DNA of 64,000 nt from Endocalyx cinctus. Taxonomy: Eukaryota; Ascomycota; Sordariomycetes; Amphisphaeriales; Apiosporaceae. Of the stretch, positions 34,956-45,510 are shown piece after piece. A model generated the notes under the pieces. That model had not been told where the DNA came from. It did no database searches and worked only from the letters and a program-made list of their open reading frames with translations. The translations under genes and the position numbers were made by a program. Where the stretch lies: NCBI GenBank assembly GCA_001600455.1, contig BCKC01000009.1, forward strand, positions 992,001 through 1,056,000, in the 5' to 3' direction. Each line of letters starts with the position of its first letter. The stretch's first letter is position 1.

Positions 34956-35561
34956 GATATTTGGAATCGGAGATGTGGCGATATGTCAAACGATCAAGGC
35001 GATGATGACGTGGTAGGAAGGATCTATCACCTCTCGTAGTTGGTGAAGGAGTTGAAGCTTTGCATACATGAAATACATGTATGCATTTGGTATAAACTAT
35101 CACCAACTTGTAGGTATTATCGCAGTTACTACTGCGTGCTTCTTTACCCCAATTATCTACTTTGATTGTTAGTTTCACAGGAAGTAAGCGGGTGGAGAGA
35201 TAAGAGAAAGCAGACATGGCGACCACGGGAAATCGGATGTAAGAAACTATTCTGAACCATCGTGCTACTTTCTGTTTTCATGAGCAATTCTTTTCCGACG
35301 GTTTCACGAGGTATTATCTGTCTATCTCTTATATCAATCAGGGGTAAGCAAAGCGCTCGCAGTAGATTCTGATAAAGTCAGCCAACTCTTTAACAACGAG
35401 ACTGAATAGATCTTTATATAGTGTAGATAGAATATGAATACGTATTAAACGGAAAGAAAAATGTAAAAGGAGATAAGCAAACAGTTATTTCAGAGGAATA
35501 TCGAAAATAAAGGGAACAAAGAAGTCAAAAAAAAAAAAGAACTTCGAGGACGACAAAAAAT
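34956..35561. other. Spacer upstream of tRNA locus
   Basis: AT-rich, no gene supported. Confidence 0.5.
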
Positions 35562-35655
35562 TGGACGCACTGGGAATCGAACCCAGGACCACCTCTATAT
35601 TGGATATTTGTAGATCTCATGCTAAAGAGGTATTATACCACTAAACCATGCGCCC
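35562..35655 (-). tRNA. tRNA-Ala (anticodon AGC) with intron
   Basis: Cloverleaf read on the minus strand. The acceptor arm GGGCGCA pairs with TGCGTCC and contains a G3-U70 wobble, the alanine identity element. Anticodon stem CCTCT pairs with AGAGG. The loop starts TT-AGC-A and is followed by an intron of about 22 bases in the canonical 37/38 position. The T arm CTGGG-TTCGATT-CCCAG is perfect. Total 94 bases including the intron; about 72 mature. The discriminator base is A and CCA is not encoded, as expected in eukaryotes. The D stem is weak (three pairs including a G-U). Confidence 0.88.
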
Positions 35656-36738
35656 ACCAATGATTTCTGACTTTTGTCGGAATTTCCTATTCTGGTTATG
35701 GTGGCGAACCTCTTATTCTATATTATAATCACAGGATGAAAGTATAAGAAGCTGTGGGAAAAAAAGGTTAATGAAAATTAATTTTGTGTGGAATAAAAGA
35801 GGACGGGAAAATTTTATGTGGGTTTATGTGGCATGTGGGTCTTTTATGCACGGACCACTTACTAGATCAAGGTACTGTAAATAGTACACCTCTTCCAGGA
35901 TTTTGAATGTTAGTGCGCTACTTGCCCCACACAACCTCCATCAAACAACATATTATTGGTAATTGACCAGGTAAGTACTTTCTCACATATTTACTTAGCA
36001 AAGGTACTTACATTATAATATCAAAAAAAATATCAGCTTTTTCTAGTATTTTCTAGACCTTACATCGACGACAACCTTGACGATACCTTCCATATTTCTA
36101 ACAACTTCTAATAACTTCTTTTTTTTTCCGTATATACGTATATATATCTATCACATCACCATACATCACCATACCTAGATTGGACCCCTTCAATACTCTT
36201 ATGCTGTTCTCTTCTTTTTACCTCTCTTGTTATCTTATACAGCACCGTCTGAAACCAACACGGTCTAAGTTCGTTTCTCCTGGGTCGAAACAATTAGTCA
36301 TACTTGAATTACCGTTACGTCAAAGCTGTCCGTCATAGTACGTCAGTCCAGACAAGTCGATACCATCATAGATACGTCACCATTAGCTTTTAAGTTTCTT
36401 TCTCCGTCATTATTCGGAGGTTTTCATAGCAGAATTCGTCATAGTTCAACTGCGTTAGCCGGTTGATTTTCGTACTAACCTGGATCGGATCTGTCGGTTA
36501 GAAAAAGAATTGGGTTTGTAGAAAACATACCTGACTTCGATTCTTGAAAATTGACGGAAAACATCCCCATTCTCTTATCCTGCTCTTTTATATCACTATG
36601 AAGCCCGTCTTTTCTTCCTCTCGTTGCTTATCGAATCGTAAAACTGCCCTCTCAATTGCCAATTCATCTCAGTGTATTCTCAATCAATCCGATTTGTTAC
36701 ACCTTGTTCCCCATTGTCCCCCCATCATGGACAATTAA
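35656..36738. other. Spacer / possible 5' leader of retroelement fragment
   Basis: No gene. From 36544 the frame of the retroelement is already open (64 codons, stop TAA at 36736-36738), so the last 200 bases may be its 5' part. No clear LTR was identified. Confidence 0.45.
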
Positions 36739-37710
36739 CCTCGGTTCGTCGGTCGTCCGGGTGAGGATCCGAATGAATACATCGAGGAAATCGATTTGCT
36801 CACGCGAGAGAAACTGGGTAAGGATATAGCCGCATCACACCAGGATCGGATTAATCAACGCTGCCGACTGACCTTTCGGAAGGGATTGAAATCAGACATG
36901 ACCCGTTTACTACAGTTGTCGACCTTACCAGAACATCGTCTGGGGAAATGATTGGCCAAGTCAACCCGTAAACCCCGAAAGGTTCGTTCGGCCATTAGCA
37001 CGTTGGAGGAAGATGAGGCTAACACAGTCCCATCTTTATTAGGATCAGCCGTGCCCCAATCGGACTATACCAGTCAGGAGCACGCTGCATTGGTGGCCAA
37101 CACGGAGTATATTGATGTCTCGTTGAGTGATGATGGTCAAACGTACCTCGGATACGTTGAAGCAGCAATCGATGGTGTCGCTGTGGCTCGAGTCCTGATT
37201 GACTGCGGATCATTGATTGAATTGATGAGCTACCCTTTTGCCCTCCAGCTGGGGCTCGCACCCTCCCTCATTCGTGGAAGATCATTGCATCTTCGTTTGG
37301 CAGATGACTCGTCAACTCCCACCACCCACTTCGTGAAATTCCCATTGGTGGTTGGCGGCATCTTGTCAATTATCACTGCGTATCTGGTTGGTGAGAGCCA
37401 CACATATAACCTCTTGTTGGGCAAAGGTTGGTTGAAGCGCAATCAAGCTACCATCGATTTTGCATCATATCAGATGGTCTTGTTGGGCACAAATGGACAT
37501 CGATTTGCAACCAGACTGATTCCAGAACCTCCCACTGGACAAAAGGTGGTCGAAACAGGAGACCCTACCCCGCGCAATCCTGTTCAAACCTCTAGCTACG
37601 GCGGCAATAAGGGAACAGGTAAGGAGCTGACACCTGCCCAAATCATTGGCAAACGTATCGACCTGCCAGCTGAGGCTACTCCAAAATTAACGACCCGATC
37701 CACCCTGTAA
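36739..37710 (+). mobile_element. Ty3-like retroelement fragment: Gag plus aspartic protease
   Basis: One continuous frame with a single internal stop (TGA 36949-36951). The first part reads FVGRPGEDPNEYIEEIDLLT, like the capsid region of fungal Ty3/Gypsy Gag. After the stop, 252 codons include a retropepsin-like domain: VARVLIDCGSLIELMS (flap-strand DxGS active site with Cys in place of Ser/Thr) and LLLGKGWLKRNQATIDF. No reverse transcriptase, RNase H or integrase follows, and the frame ends at 37710. A purine-rich stretch AAGGAGGGAAG near 37767 may be a polypurine tract, with possible LTR sequence after it. The fragment is incomplete and immobile. Confidence 0.75.
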
Positions 37711-38079
37711 GAGATTGGTATGAGATAGGTTTCTTATGGAGTATTTCATAACATAGATTAATGCTTAAGGAGGGAAGTTTCTAGCTATCAGAATGTGCTA
37801 TGAGAAGGCCCCTAAGTAGGCCTGAACTAGCCCTGATTCAACTTTAGTTCTAGTTCACTGCCTAGGCCCTTACAATAAAAATACTTATATATACCTTTTT
37901 CTTATTGGTTGATGCAAAGGTGGTACCAAAGTGCCCAATTTCAGGTCTCAAGGGGATAGTACAGAGTACGGAGTTTGTTATCACTGCCTAGGTGATTAGA
38001 CTTTCATGACTTCAACTACTGTATATATTACACAGGCATTCAAAAATATCTATATCTACCCATCTATCTATATTAAAAT
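37711..38079. other. Spacer, possible LTR remnant
   Basis: Begins with the possible polypurine tract of the retroelement. The rest is AT-rich, with the TACGGAGTT word near 37963. No gene. Confidence 0.4.
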
Positions 38080-39552
38080 CTACTTCCAAGATGTATGTTT
38101 TTCTTTCAAAGATTCATAAGCCCTTTTCCAATCATCGTCCATACCCTGAATCGGCTCTAACCCAGCCTGAGCCAAATCACCGTTCACCCATCTAGCTACC
38201 TCATCAATATATAGATCTTCCTTTAACATCAAGCCATGGAACTTATCTCCCTCTTTGTGTAGAGACTTTCTCTTCTTATGCTCTTCTCTCATAACAGATT
38301 CTGGAGGTAGTTGTACCTGACCCGCTAACACTTTGGCTACCACTTTGGCCTGGAAGTCGAAGCAAGAGAACGTGGAAACCATCTGAGTAACCCCGACGAA
38401 TGCCAGCGTAGGGTCCGGAATGTAGAAAATATCCTTGTGTAGGTTATGAGTGATACTTCCGTCGCCCGTAATCACCACATTATCGTCCGCTTCTTTCAGC
38501 GGTACTAAGGGTTGCTCTAGCCCTCTTAGAAAGGGATAGGACGTGATGTATCCAGTCGCTACTACGACGTAGTCGATATCCCCCATAATCTTGCCGTCCG
38601 ATAGAACAATCTTTTCAGGTATATGATCGTCTTCTTCAAGATCTTCCGGGTTACATCCGCCGTCGGTAACGAATTCTTCCGGCATGGCCACTCTGATCAC
38701 CTCCGGCGGTAATCTTCCAACGGATAAATCTCTCTTAGTCTCGCGTCTCGCAAGATATATCTTGCCGCCCAACGCGTCGACCTCTTTGCAGATGTCTATG
38801 GCGGAAGCGCCAGCTCCGATAACCAGTATCGTTTTCCCGGCGAACCGGTCGGCCGTCCGATACTTCTTCGCGTGCCACACCCGATCTGGGAACCGTCTCT
38901 TCCACGCCGAGAGCCCCCGGATATCCGGGATGAACGGGATGTGGTAGTGGCCGCTTCCGACGACTATTGCATTAAATTGAGAAAACCTTTTCTCGATAGA
39001 GTGTCCGGTATCTGTTCTTGAGAACGTCGTCGTCACGATATCCCAAGTTGAGCCTCCCTCGGGCTTCGAGACGTCTTCGACGCGCGTATAGAAACGTATC
39101 CTCTCTATCATATCGTGCGTCGTCGCGATATCCTCGACGTACCGCCTGATCCGCTCCTGATCGATATACTCTTCCGTCCCCTCGGGCCAGCGGAGCAGCG
39201 TGCTCTTCATGAGCGTCGTCGACACGTTATTCCTCAAGCCCGCGTAGCACGGGCCCGGCGGCGCGTGCAGCAGCGCTACCTCTTCCGCGGTCAGCCCTTC
39301 GGCGTACACGTCGTCCCAGTTCGCCTTCGGGGGCGCGGTGCTAGGGAAGGGCGGCTCGGCGTCGATTCGGGGGTCGAATACCCACGCGCCTCCGATCGTG
39401 CCGGATCGCTCGAATATCGTCACTTCGACGCCTTCGCGCGCAAGATACACCGCCGAGGTAACGCCGCTGATCCCGGCCCCGATGATGGCTACGCTTTTGA
39501 CGGGTTGCCCGGAGGGCCCCTTTCCGTATACGCCGGTGTTGATGGATCCCAT
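38080..39552 (-). CDS. Flavin-containing monooxygenase (FMO-like)
   Basis: An intronless 490-residue frame from ATG 39552. The N-terminal FAD-binding site is VAIIGAGISGVTSAVYLA (GxGxxG at residues 25-30), with IFERSGTIGGAWVF. The second dinucleotide fold is ILVIGAGASAIDICKEV (NADPH). VVVATGYITSYPF is the ATG-Y motif of N-hydroxylating and class B flavoprotein monooxygenases. Gly-Ser-Gly-His (VVGSGHYHIPFIPDI) stands where FMO/BVMO fingerprints sit. It would hydroxylate N or S, or perform Baeyer-Villiger insertion, in the cytosol or on the ER. Placement between the P450 and the 2OG dioxygenase suggests a tailoring role in the same pathway, which is inference. Confidence 0.92.
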   Translation of the reverse strand: MGSINTGVYGKGPSGQPVKSVAIIGAGISGVTSAVYLAREGVEVTIFERSGTIGGAWVFDPRIDAEPPFPSTAPPKANWDDVYAEGLTAEEVALLHAPPGPCYAGLRNNVSTTLMKSTLLRWPEGTEEYIDQERIRRYVEDIATTHDMIERIRFYTRVEDVSKPEGGSTWDIVTTTFSRTDTGHSIEKRFSQFNAIVVGSGHYHIPFIPDIRGLSAWKRRFPDRVWHAKKYRTADRFAGKTILVIGAGASAIDICKEVDALGGKIYLARRETKRDLSVGRLPPEVIRVAMPEEFVTDGGCNPEDLEEDDHIPEKIVLSDGKIMGDIDYVVVATGYITSYPFLRGLEQPLVPLKEADDNVVITGDGSITHNLHKDIFYIPDPTLAFVGVTQMVSTFSCFDFQAKVVAKVLAGQVQLPPESVMREEHKKRKSLHKEGDKFHGLMLKEDLYIDEVARWVNGDLAQAGLEPIQGMDDDWKRAYESLKEKHTSWK

Positions 39553-41430
39553 GGCTGTTGGGAAACGATGAGCGATGGTTCCTAGAAAGATAATACGTAG
39601 GACCTCGCTGTATTTTGTTAAAATATATGTTCATCAAAACGAGTACGTACCACTGGTTTTATTACGCAAATTCCAGGCAGTTTATCATACCCCTTTTACA
39701 GTATGGTATAAGGAAAGAACTTACTCGGACTGGCTCGAAATGGATACGAGCAACCTCAATAATTGGTAGACGGAGCAGCAAGCCGAAAAAGTATCGGCTA
39801 TGATATACAGGTTGAGAAACACCAAATAATCAGGGTAAATCTTAAGGAGGCGTTAGCCAAGACGTATCTACCCCCTTTATATTGGCGTGGTAGAACTAGA
39901 GATATGTTGCGAGTAGCTCAATCAAATATCGCATTGCTGATTACCATACCGTCTTTTATTTATTTAAACTATTATATTTACAAGCAGAACAGTATTGGCC
40001 ATCGTATTATGTATGGTATAATCAATGAAGTCAGTAGTCACGCAAATTACGTGCTCTCTCTGACCGAGAAACCCATGCAGCTGGTTTTAGCACAGTACCG
40101 CCCATCTTCTGAACCTCTTCCACTACATCCGCGTTACATCCGTGTTCTACACTTGATCCGATATGTATTTCGCCAATGCTCACTGTTGCTGACTAGATCA
40201 TGCACCGCACTTACAAGACAGACAATGCAATGGGTGTGGTGGCGTAAGGTATGCTTGGTCGATCTCGACAAAACACCATCTGAGGTGACAGGTAAAATAG
40301 GAAGAATAAATATATAAGATGTTACAGACATTTCTATCAGTTTCTCATCGGTTTCTACAGGTGCAACTACCACTTGGATCGTAAGCTTATTCAGAGAAAC
40401 AGTAATTACTGACATTACTGACATTGAAACATTAATAAAAATCCTCAAAATAAATGACAGCTAGCTAGTCAACAGACTGGGATATCTCTTTCGACAATCC
40501 CAATGCGGGGTCTCCGGGTGTATTGAACCGCAGACAGCAGCGACGTCGCCCTCGTTTACATGGCAGCAGAATCTCTCGGTATATCTCCGAGTCTTCGATC
40601 TAGATCGCTGCATATCGTGCCTAGAGCTATTTCCTAACAGGGCTAAGGATGCATCCACGAATATGTCGCCGAACCATGTTTCGAGCTTTTTCTCGTTCGT
40701 TGTTATCTCTAACCGGTATGCCAATACGATCAAAGGTACAACGAGGGGGATAGTCCACTCACCGGCAGCGACGAATACCACATATTCCTAATGCTATAAG
40801 ACGGTCACGTCATTTCCCCCTCAGCAAAGCTAAGTTATGTTCCGTACAGGAGCAGACGATTGATTTGGTCGAACGGAGAGGGGAAATGAGAGGGGGGGAG
40901 AAATAAAGCTTTAAAAAAAGGCAAAAAGGCATCTCGCGCCATAATGTCGATAAATCGCGAATTGGGATGTGGGCACCAATAAATATTGCGATAACTGACG
41001 CGACTGAGGAGAAATTCTCCAGTTTAAGTCGATTCCCATCACGATTTGGAGTAGAAGAGGCCATCCATTGCATGGTCACAAGCAAGTATGTCGACGATGC
41101 CTACGCGTTTTTATCGCACCACGGTAGGGTATTGGATGATTTAGGATTTCTAATCCGGACAATTTCTAATCAGGTGAACGAACACAAACGGTCGTTATCT
41201 TTGTCGTGCTCGTGAAAAAGCGATGCGATCACGGAGTTCGAGTTCTTGGTTCGGGTTGCCCACAAATGCATATATCTAGTGCATATAGAGAGCGAGTAGG
41301 ACGTATAACAATCATAAATCTTGATACTTTCAAGCTTAGGAACTGTAATAGACCTTGGGAAAAAACAAATTCTCCACCCTATCAACCACCACGTAAAAGA
41401 CCACCTGTAAACCCATCCCATCTTCCAGCA
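39553..41430. other. Spacer between FMO and dioxygenase genes
   Basis: Mostly AT-rich. A minus-strand stretch at 40461-40781 (RFCCHVNEGDVAAVC...) is GC-richer and may be a relic exon, but no gene model closes. A plus-strand 82-codon frame at 40967 is also unsupported. Confidence 0.45.
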
Positions 41431-42818
41431 ATGGCACCAGCCCCAATTGACGAGCGCATCACCGACGTGGCCGAGCCGCGAAAGGACACCCTAGGGCTCC
41501 CGGAACCAGCGCTGCAGCGACTCAAGAAAGCCGGCGTGGACCTATCCAAAGGGTATCCGTACCGGCCGTCGCGACCTCTCTACCTGCAGGACGTGTACCA
41601 GATCCGCAACAAGGAATGGGTCCACGTCGAGGCCGGCGCGCGCGCCGACAAGTCCAAGTCCGCCCTCTTGTCCGCCGCCACGAAAGTCACCGACCTCACC
41701 ACCCACATCGGCACCGAGATCGAGGGCCTCCAGCTGAAAGACCTCTCCGATAAGCAGAAGGACGAACTCGCTTTGCTGATCGCCGAGAGGAGCGTCGTCT
41801 TTTTTAGGGATCAGGATATTTCCCCTCAGCAGCAGCTGGAGCTCGGAAAGTACTATGGGGTACCTGAGGTGCACGTGAGTTTTCTTCTTTCTTTCTTTCT
41901 TTCTTTATTTATTTACGATCACGAAACCCGAAAACCCCGTTGTTAAAAAAATTTTTTTTTTTGACATATCCTCTCTAATAGGTATGTACGTACTTATACT
42001 GACCCCTCCCTTCTTTCTTAGCCCCAAGTCCCCCAAGTCCCCGGCGAGCTCGGCGTAACCGTGATCTGGCCGGACCTGCAAGCGACGGAGCGCGCGGCGC
42101 ACTTCCGAAACCCGGGGGGCGCGTCTCGGTGGCACACGGACCTGGTGCACGAGCTGCAACCGGCGGGGATCACGCACCTGCACAACGACACGATCCCGCC
42201 CGTCGGCGGCGACACCCTCTGGGCGAGCGGGTACGCGGCGTACGAGAAGCTGTCTCCGGGGTTCCGCGCGATCGTCGACGGCCGGAGCGCCGTCTACCGG
42301 TCGGCGCACCCGTACCTCGACCGCGACGACCCGGGCGCCGGGCCCAAGCATATCGAGCGGACGCACCCTCTGGTCCGCGTGCACCCGGCGACGGGATGGA
42401 AGGCGCTGTGGGTCAATCGCGCCATGACGCATCGCATCGTCGGTTTGGATAAGGCCGAGAGCGACGTGATACTGGGTTACCTGTGCGACGTGTACGAGCA
42501 GAACGTCGATATCCAGGTTCGCTTCAAGTGGACGCCGGGTACGAGCGCGCTTTGGGATAATCGGTAAGTTCCCCTATATTTAGGACACCTACCCGAAGAA
42601 TGGATATGTAGCGAAAAAAGACGTGACAAAAATACTGACATTTTTGAAGCATTACGATACATAACGCAAGTTGGGATTACGGTGGCAAATATCCGAGGCA
42701 TGGAACTAGGGTCACTTCACTTGCGGAGAAGCCATACTTCGATGCCTCCGCGCCCACGAGACGTGAGGCCTTGGGGCTGGTAGACGAGTCAGAGAAGCAA
42801 ATTGATGGACCGATTTAA
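41431..42818 (+). CDS. TauD-family Fe(II)/2-oxoglutarate dioxygenase
   Basis: Exons 41431-41874, 42022-42563 and 42650-42818 close a 384-residue frame. The iron-binding facial triad is visible: SRWHTD (His186, Asp188) and TIHNASWDY (distal His333). Arg residues in KYPRHGTRVT can hold 2-oxoglutarate. VVFFRDQDIS is the typical TauD helix. The family performs radical hydroxylation, desaturation or C-S cleavage. Fungal members include sulfonate dioxygenases and many metabolite-tailoring enzymes. The ATG at 41431 is chosen because the upstream in-frame extension (from 41206) has no family-like sequence. Located in the cytosol. The first exon and second exon are strikingly GC-rich. Confidence 0.92.
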
Positions 42819-43075
42819 GACTCTGTAATTCTATTGTATATAACTATGTCGATGGTGAACATGAAAAATTCGACGATGAAATTGGCGCGATAATCTGTAA
42901 AGTTGTAACTTCATAGGAAAATCACCACCTGATAAAATCAACCAAGTGCGATGAAATATAAAGATGTCTTTTCATCTAATTCAGATCTAGGCATTTTGCA
43001 AACAGCAAACGCATCTCGTGACCACACATTTATCCGACGATGGCAACGAGTATGCGATCTTTTCCGATAGCTTGC

Positions 43076-44613
43076 CTACTGTGTGTTGACTTCGGCGAAG
43101 CCTTTCTTATCTAAGTCTTTAGCATCTGTGTCGGGAACGATTGGTGTTTCATTGCCCTGCGCGGCAGCTCCCGTCACAGCGAGACCTGCCATCTCCCCAG
43201 CCAGGGCAGAATCCTCAGTTCCGTTGGCTTCGTATTTCCCCCAAGCAGGCTGATTTATCTTGGCCTGCCTCCCGATGCTGTTGAACTGGTAGCCTCGAGC
43301 CCGAGGTCTCTCTCCCGTGCACTTCGGCAGCTCCGAGTCGTACGTTTGAGAGAACGACGAACAAGCTTCTTCAAAGCTTGACAGGCCTGTTGCGAGGGAA
43401 GCGCGAATGCCTTTGAAGAAATCGCTCACGGTCTGGTAATTATGTATCTGGAGTAAAGTCCATCCAAGCATCTCGCGTGCATTTAACAAGTGATGCAGAT
43501 AGGCACGATGGTGTTTGGTGCAAGTATAGCAGGTGCATCCTTCCACCAACGGCTTCACAGAAACTTGGTGCTCCGGGGACCACATATCAATACCCATCGG
43601 TTGAACGCCCTCGGCTATATCAGACGGAGGTGGGAATGCAAATGTCAAGGCGACCCCGCTATCTGACGTGTTGTTCAGAAATGGCAAAGTGAATATATCT
43701 ATTCCCAGTCGAATTTGTCGAAGAATATCATGCGGTGACATAACATGGTCTACAGATAGACGAGGAAGACCGGTCAAGTTGTCGTAGTTACCGAGATCTG
43801 GAAGTATATCAACATCATATACGGCAAGACCCGAGATTTGGTCTATATGATCTTGCGATATCCGGTTGAGATATTCCCATTGCGTGGCATAATCAGTTGG
43901 TAAGAGCGGGGCATATATCGATATGCTCGAATCTTCTTTCTGATCTTCATTGCCAGCAGCTCGAGCCTCGAGAAAGAGAGCAAGCCAATCTTGAGTTCTA
44001 TCGGCCATGCGTATCTTCCGTTTCGCAGTAGCATGTACCGATTTGGGAGCAAACGTCAGGTCTGCCAGCGGAATGACTATGTCTGGTTTGAGAAAGTCAA
44101 TAGCGCTTTGGTAATAGTCTAAGGTAAGTTTGTGGAACCCCGTGGCAGTGAGCGTAGAGATATAGTTATGGCCATTCCCCATGGGCGCCACGACGGCAGG
44201 ATGCCTTCGAGCGCCGATGATAGTTGTAACATGAGGAGGCGTGGCGGTAAAAGCATGGAGGCGTTGCTGATCGCTGTAATCTATGGAAAGAATGGCAGGT
44301 TTAGACTGTTTGGGAGATGTTTCTAAAACTGAAAGACGTAGTTAGACTTACAAGGTTAGTGAGAAAAAAGAAGGGAGACATACCCACAGTCCTCAAGTGC
44401 CATGTACGTGCCGCACAAGTCTGTGTGTTTGATGATATTGTCTGTGGTCATATGAGGCACGGCTCCTCTTGATGTCAGACTAAAGTAATTCGGAGTGTCG
44501 ATGGGCTTTCGCTTTGGGAGAGCTAACCTGCCCAGTCTACACCCTACGCCGTCTTTCACAACATCTTGTAGTATCTTGAAGACAACCGCCTCAGATAATT
44601 CTGGAGCGGGCAT
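43076..44613 (-). CDS. Queuine tRNA-ribosyltransferase accessory subunit 2-like (QTRT2)
   Basis: Exons 44613-44388 and 44328-43076 close a 492-residue frame. The junction reads YMALEDFLETSPKQSKP, which needs the unusual donor GTGGGT; the more canonical GTATGT four bases on breaks the frame. The TGT-like barrel motifs include VTTIIGARRHPAVVAPMGNG and KPDIVIPLADL. The zinc site is C-x-C-x2-C-x25-H: C340, C342, C345 and H371 (CTCYTC). In animals QTRT2 pairs with catalytic QTRT1 to put queuine into tRNA anticodons at the mitochondrial surface. The catalytic subunit is not in this window. Confidence 0.87.
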
Positions 44614-45510
44614 TTTTGTAACTTTTCGACCTTGCCTTGTAACAACCAACCTTAAGAGATGAGCTGGTAAATCAGAATTCCAGCTGCTAGTCTCAGTAGC
44701 AAAGGACTTATTTCGTACAAAATGTCTCTAATTTAATTCGTATATACCAGTAATTTATCCAGGGATTTTGTCTTCTCCTCCCTCTCTTCCTCTCTCATAT
44801 ATATATCGTGATGGATGTTCTTTATTTCTGTGTTGCTTCTTAACCCTGAAAATCTGACATATCGTTTGATAAGTAATTTGGCTAGATCTGTTAGTGCGCT
44901 TTACCTATTCTTTAGGCGGTATTAGGTACGCCAGCTGGCCTGACAGTTGTTACAGTATGGCTACTATGTGCTATGTAAATGGCCTGAATGGGTAACGGCA
45001 AAGTCTAACCTAACTAGCCTAAGTTAGGAACTGCACTGCCCCGCCCTTACGCATTTCTAGCTTAAAGATCCTCTGCACCAATGACTGTTAGATGCTGCTA
45101 CACGGTGGTGAGCGTTGGAGTGTCAGCTTAGCAGTTACAGGTTCATCGCCAACAGCAACTTAAGGGATGGCTGACTGAAAATATATCACCTTCTATTTCT
45201 TTTATTTGTTTTCGTCCAAATATGCTGATTGGTCTGTCATCTATTTTCGCTATGTATATATTTTTTGTCGCATATTAAGTATACTCTGGAGTATCTGTCG
45301 TTTATGTCGAAACCACTTGCGCAAAGTACATCAAGTATCATCTCGAGGTCAATTCCGTTTCAAATTCGTGCAGTAAGTAAAACAATTACGACAGCTTACT
45401 ACCCCTGCTTTTCTCGACATCTTTGTTTTTCCCCCCCCTTCTTCTTTACTTTGCTCCAAACTTATACATTCGTAGAAACCTTTGAATTCATTTCAAAGGC
45501 TAGATTGACG
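44614..45510. other. Divergent spacer
   Basis: Promoter region between the QTRT2-like gene and the LCCL gene. A pyrimidine-rich stretch (44773-44796) is seen. The frame of the LCCL gene stays open upstream to 45229 without a convincing alternative start. Confidence 0.5.

Noticed and set aside
39763..40317. 184-codon plus-strand frame
   Set aside because: It starts at TTG, is AT-rich, has no recognisable family or conserved motif, and no supporting splice structure.
40461..40781. Minus-strand 106-codon frame with FCCHVNEGDVAAVC
   Set aside because: Composition looks coding-like but no ATG, upstream exon or family could be tied to it; kept only as a possible relic in the spacer entry.
41206..41430. 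N-terminal extension of the dioxygenase to 41206
   Set aside because: In-frame but lacks family-like sequence and starts at a non-ATG-favoured context; the Met at 41431 fits better.
45229..45510. N-terminal extension of the LCCL protein
   Set aside because: Open frame upstream but pyrimidine-rich leader composition; the Met at 45511 begins the conserved-looking acidic region.
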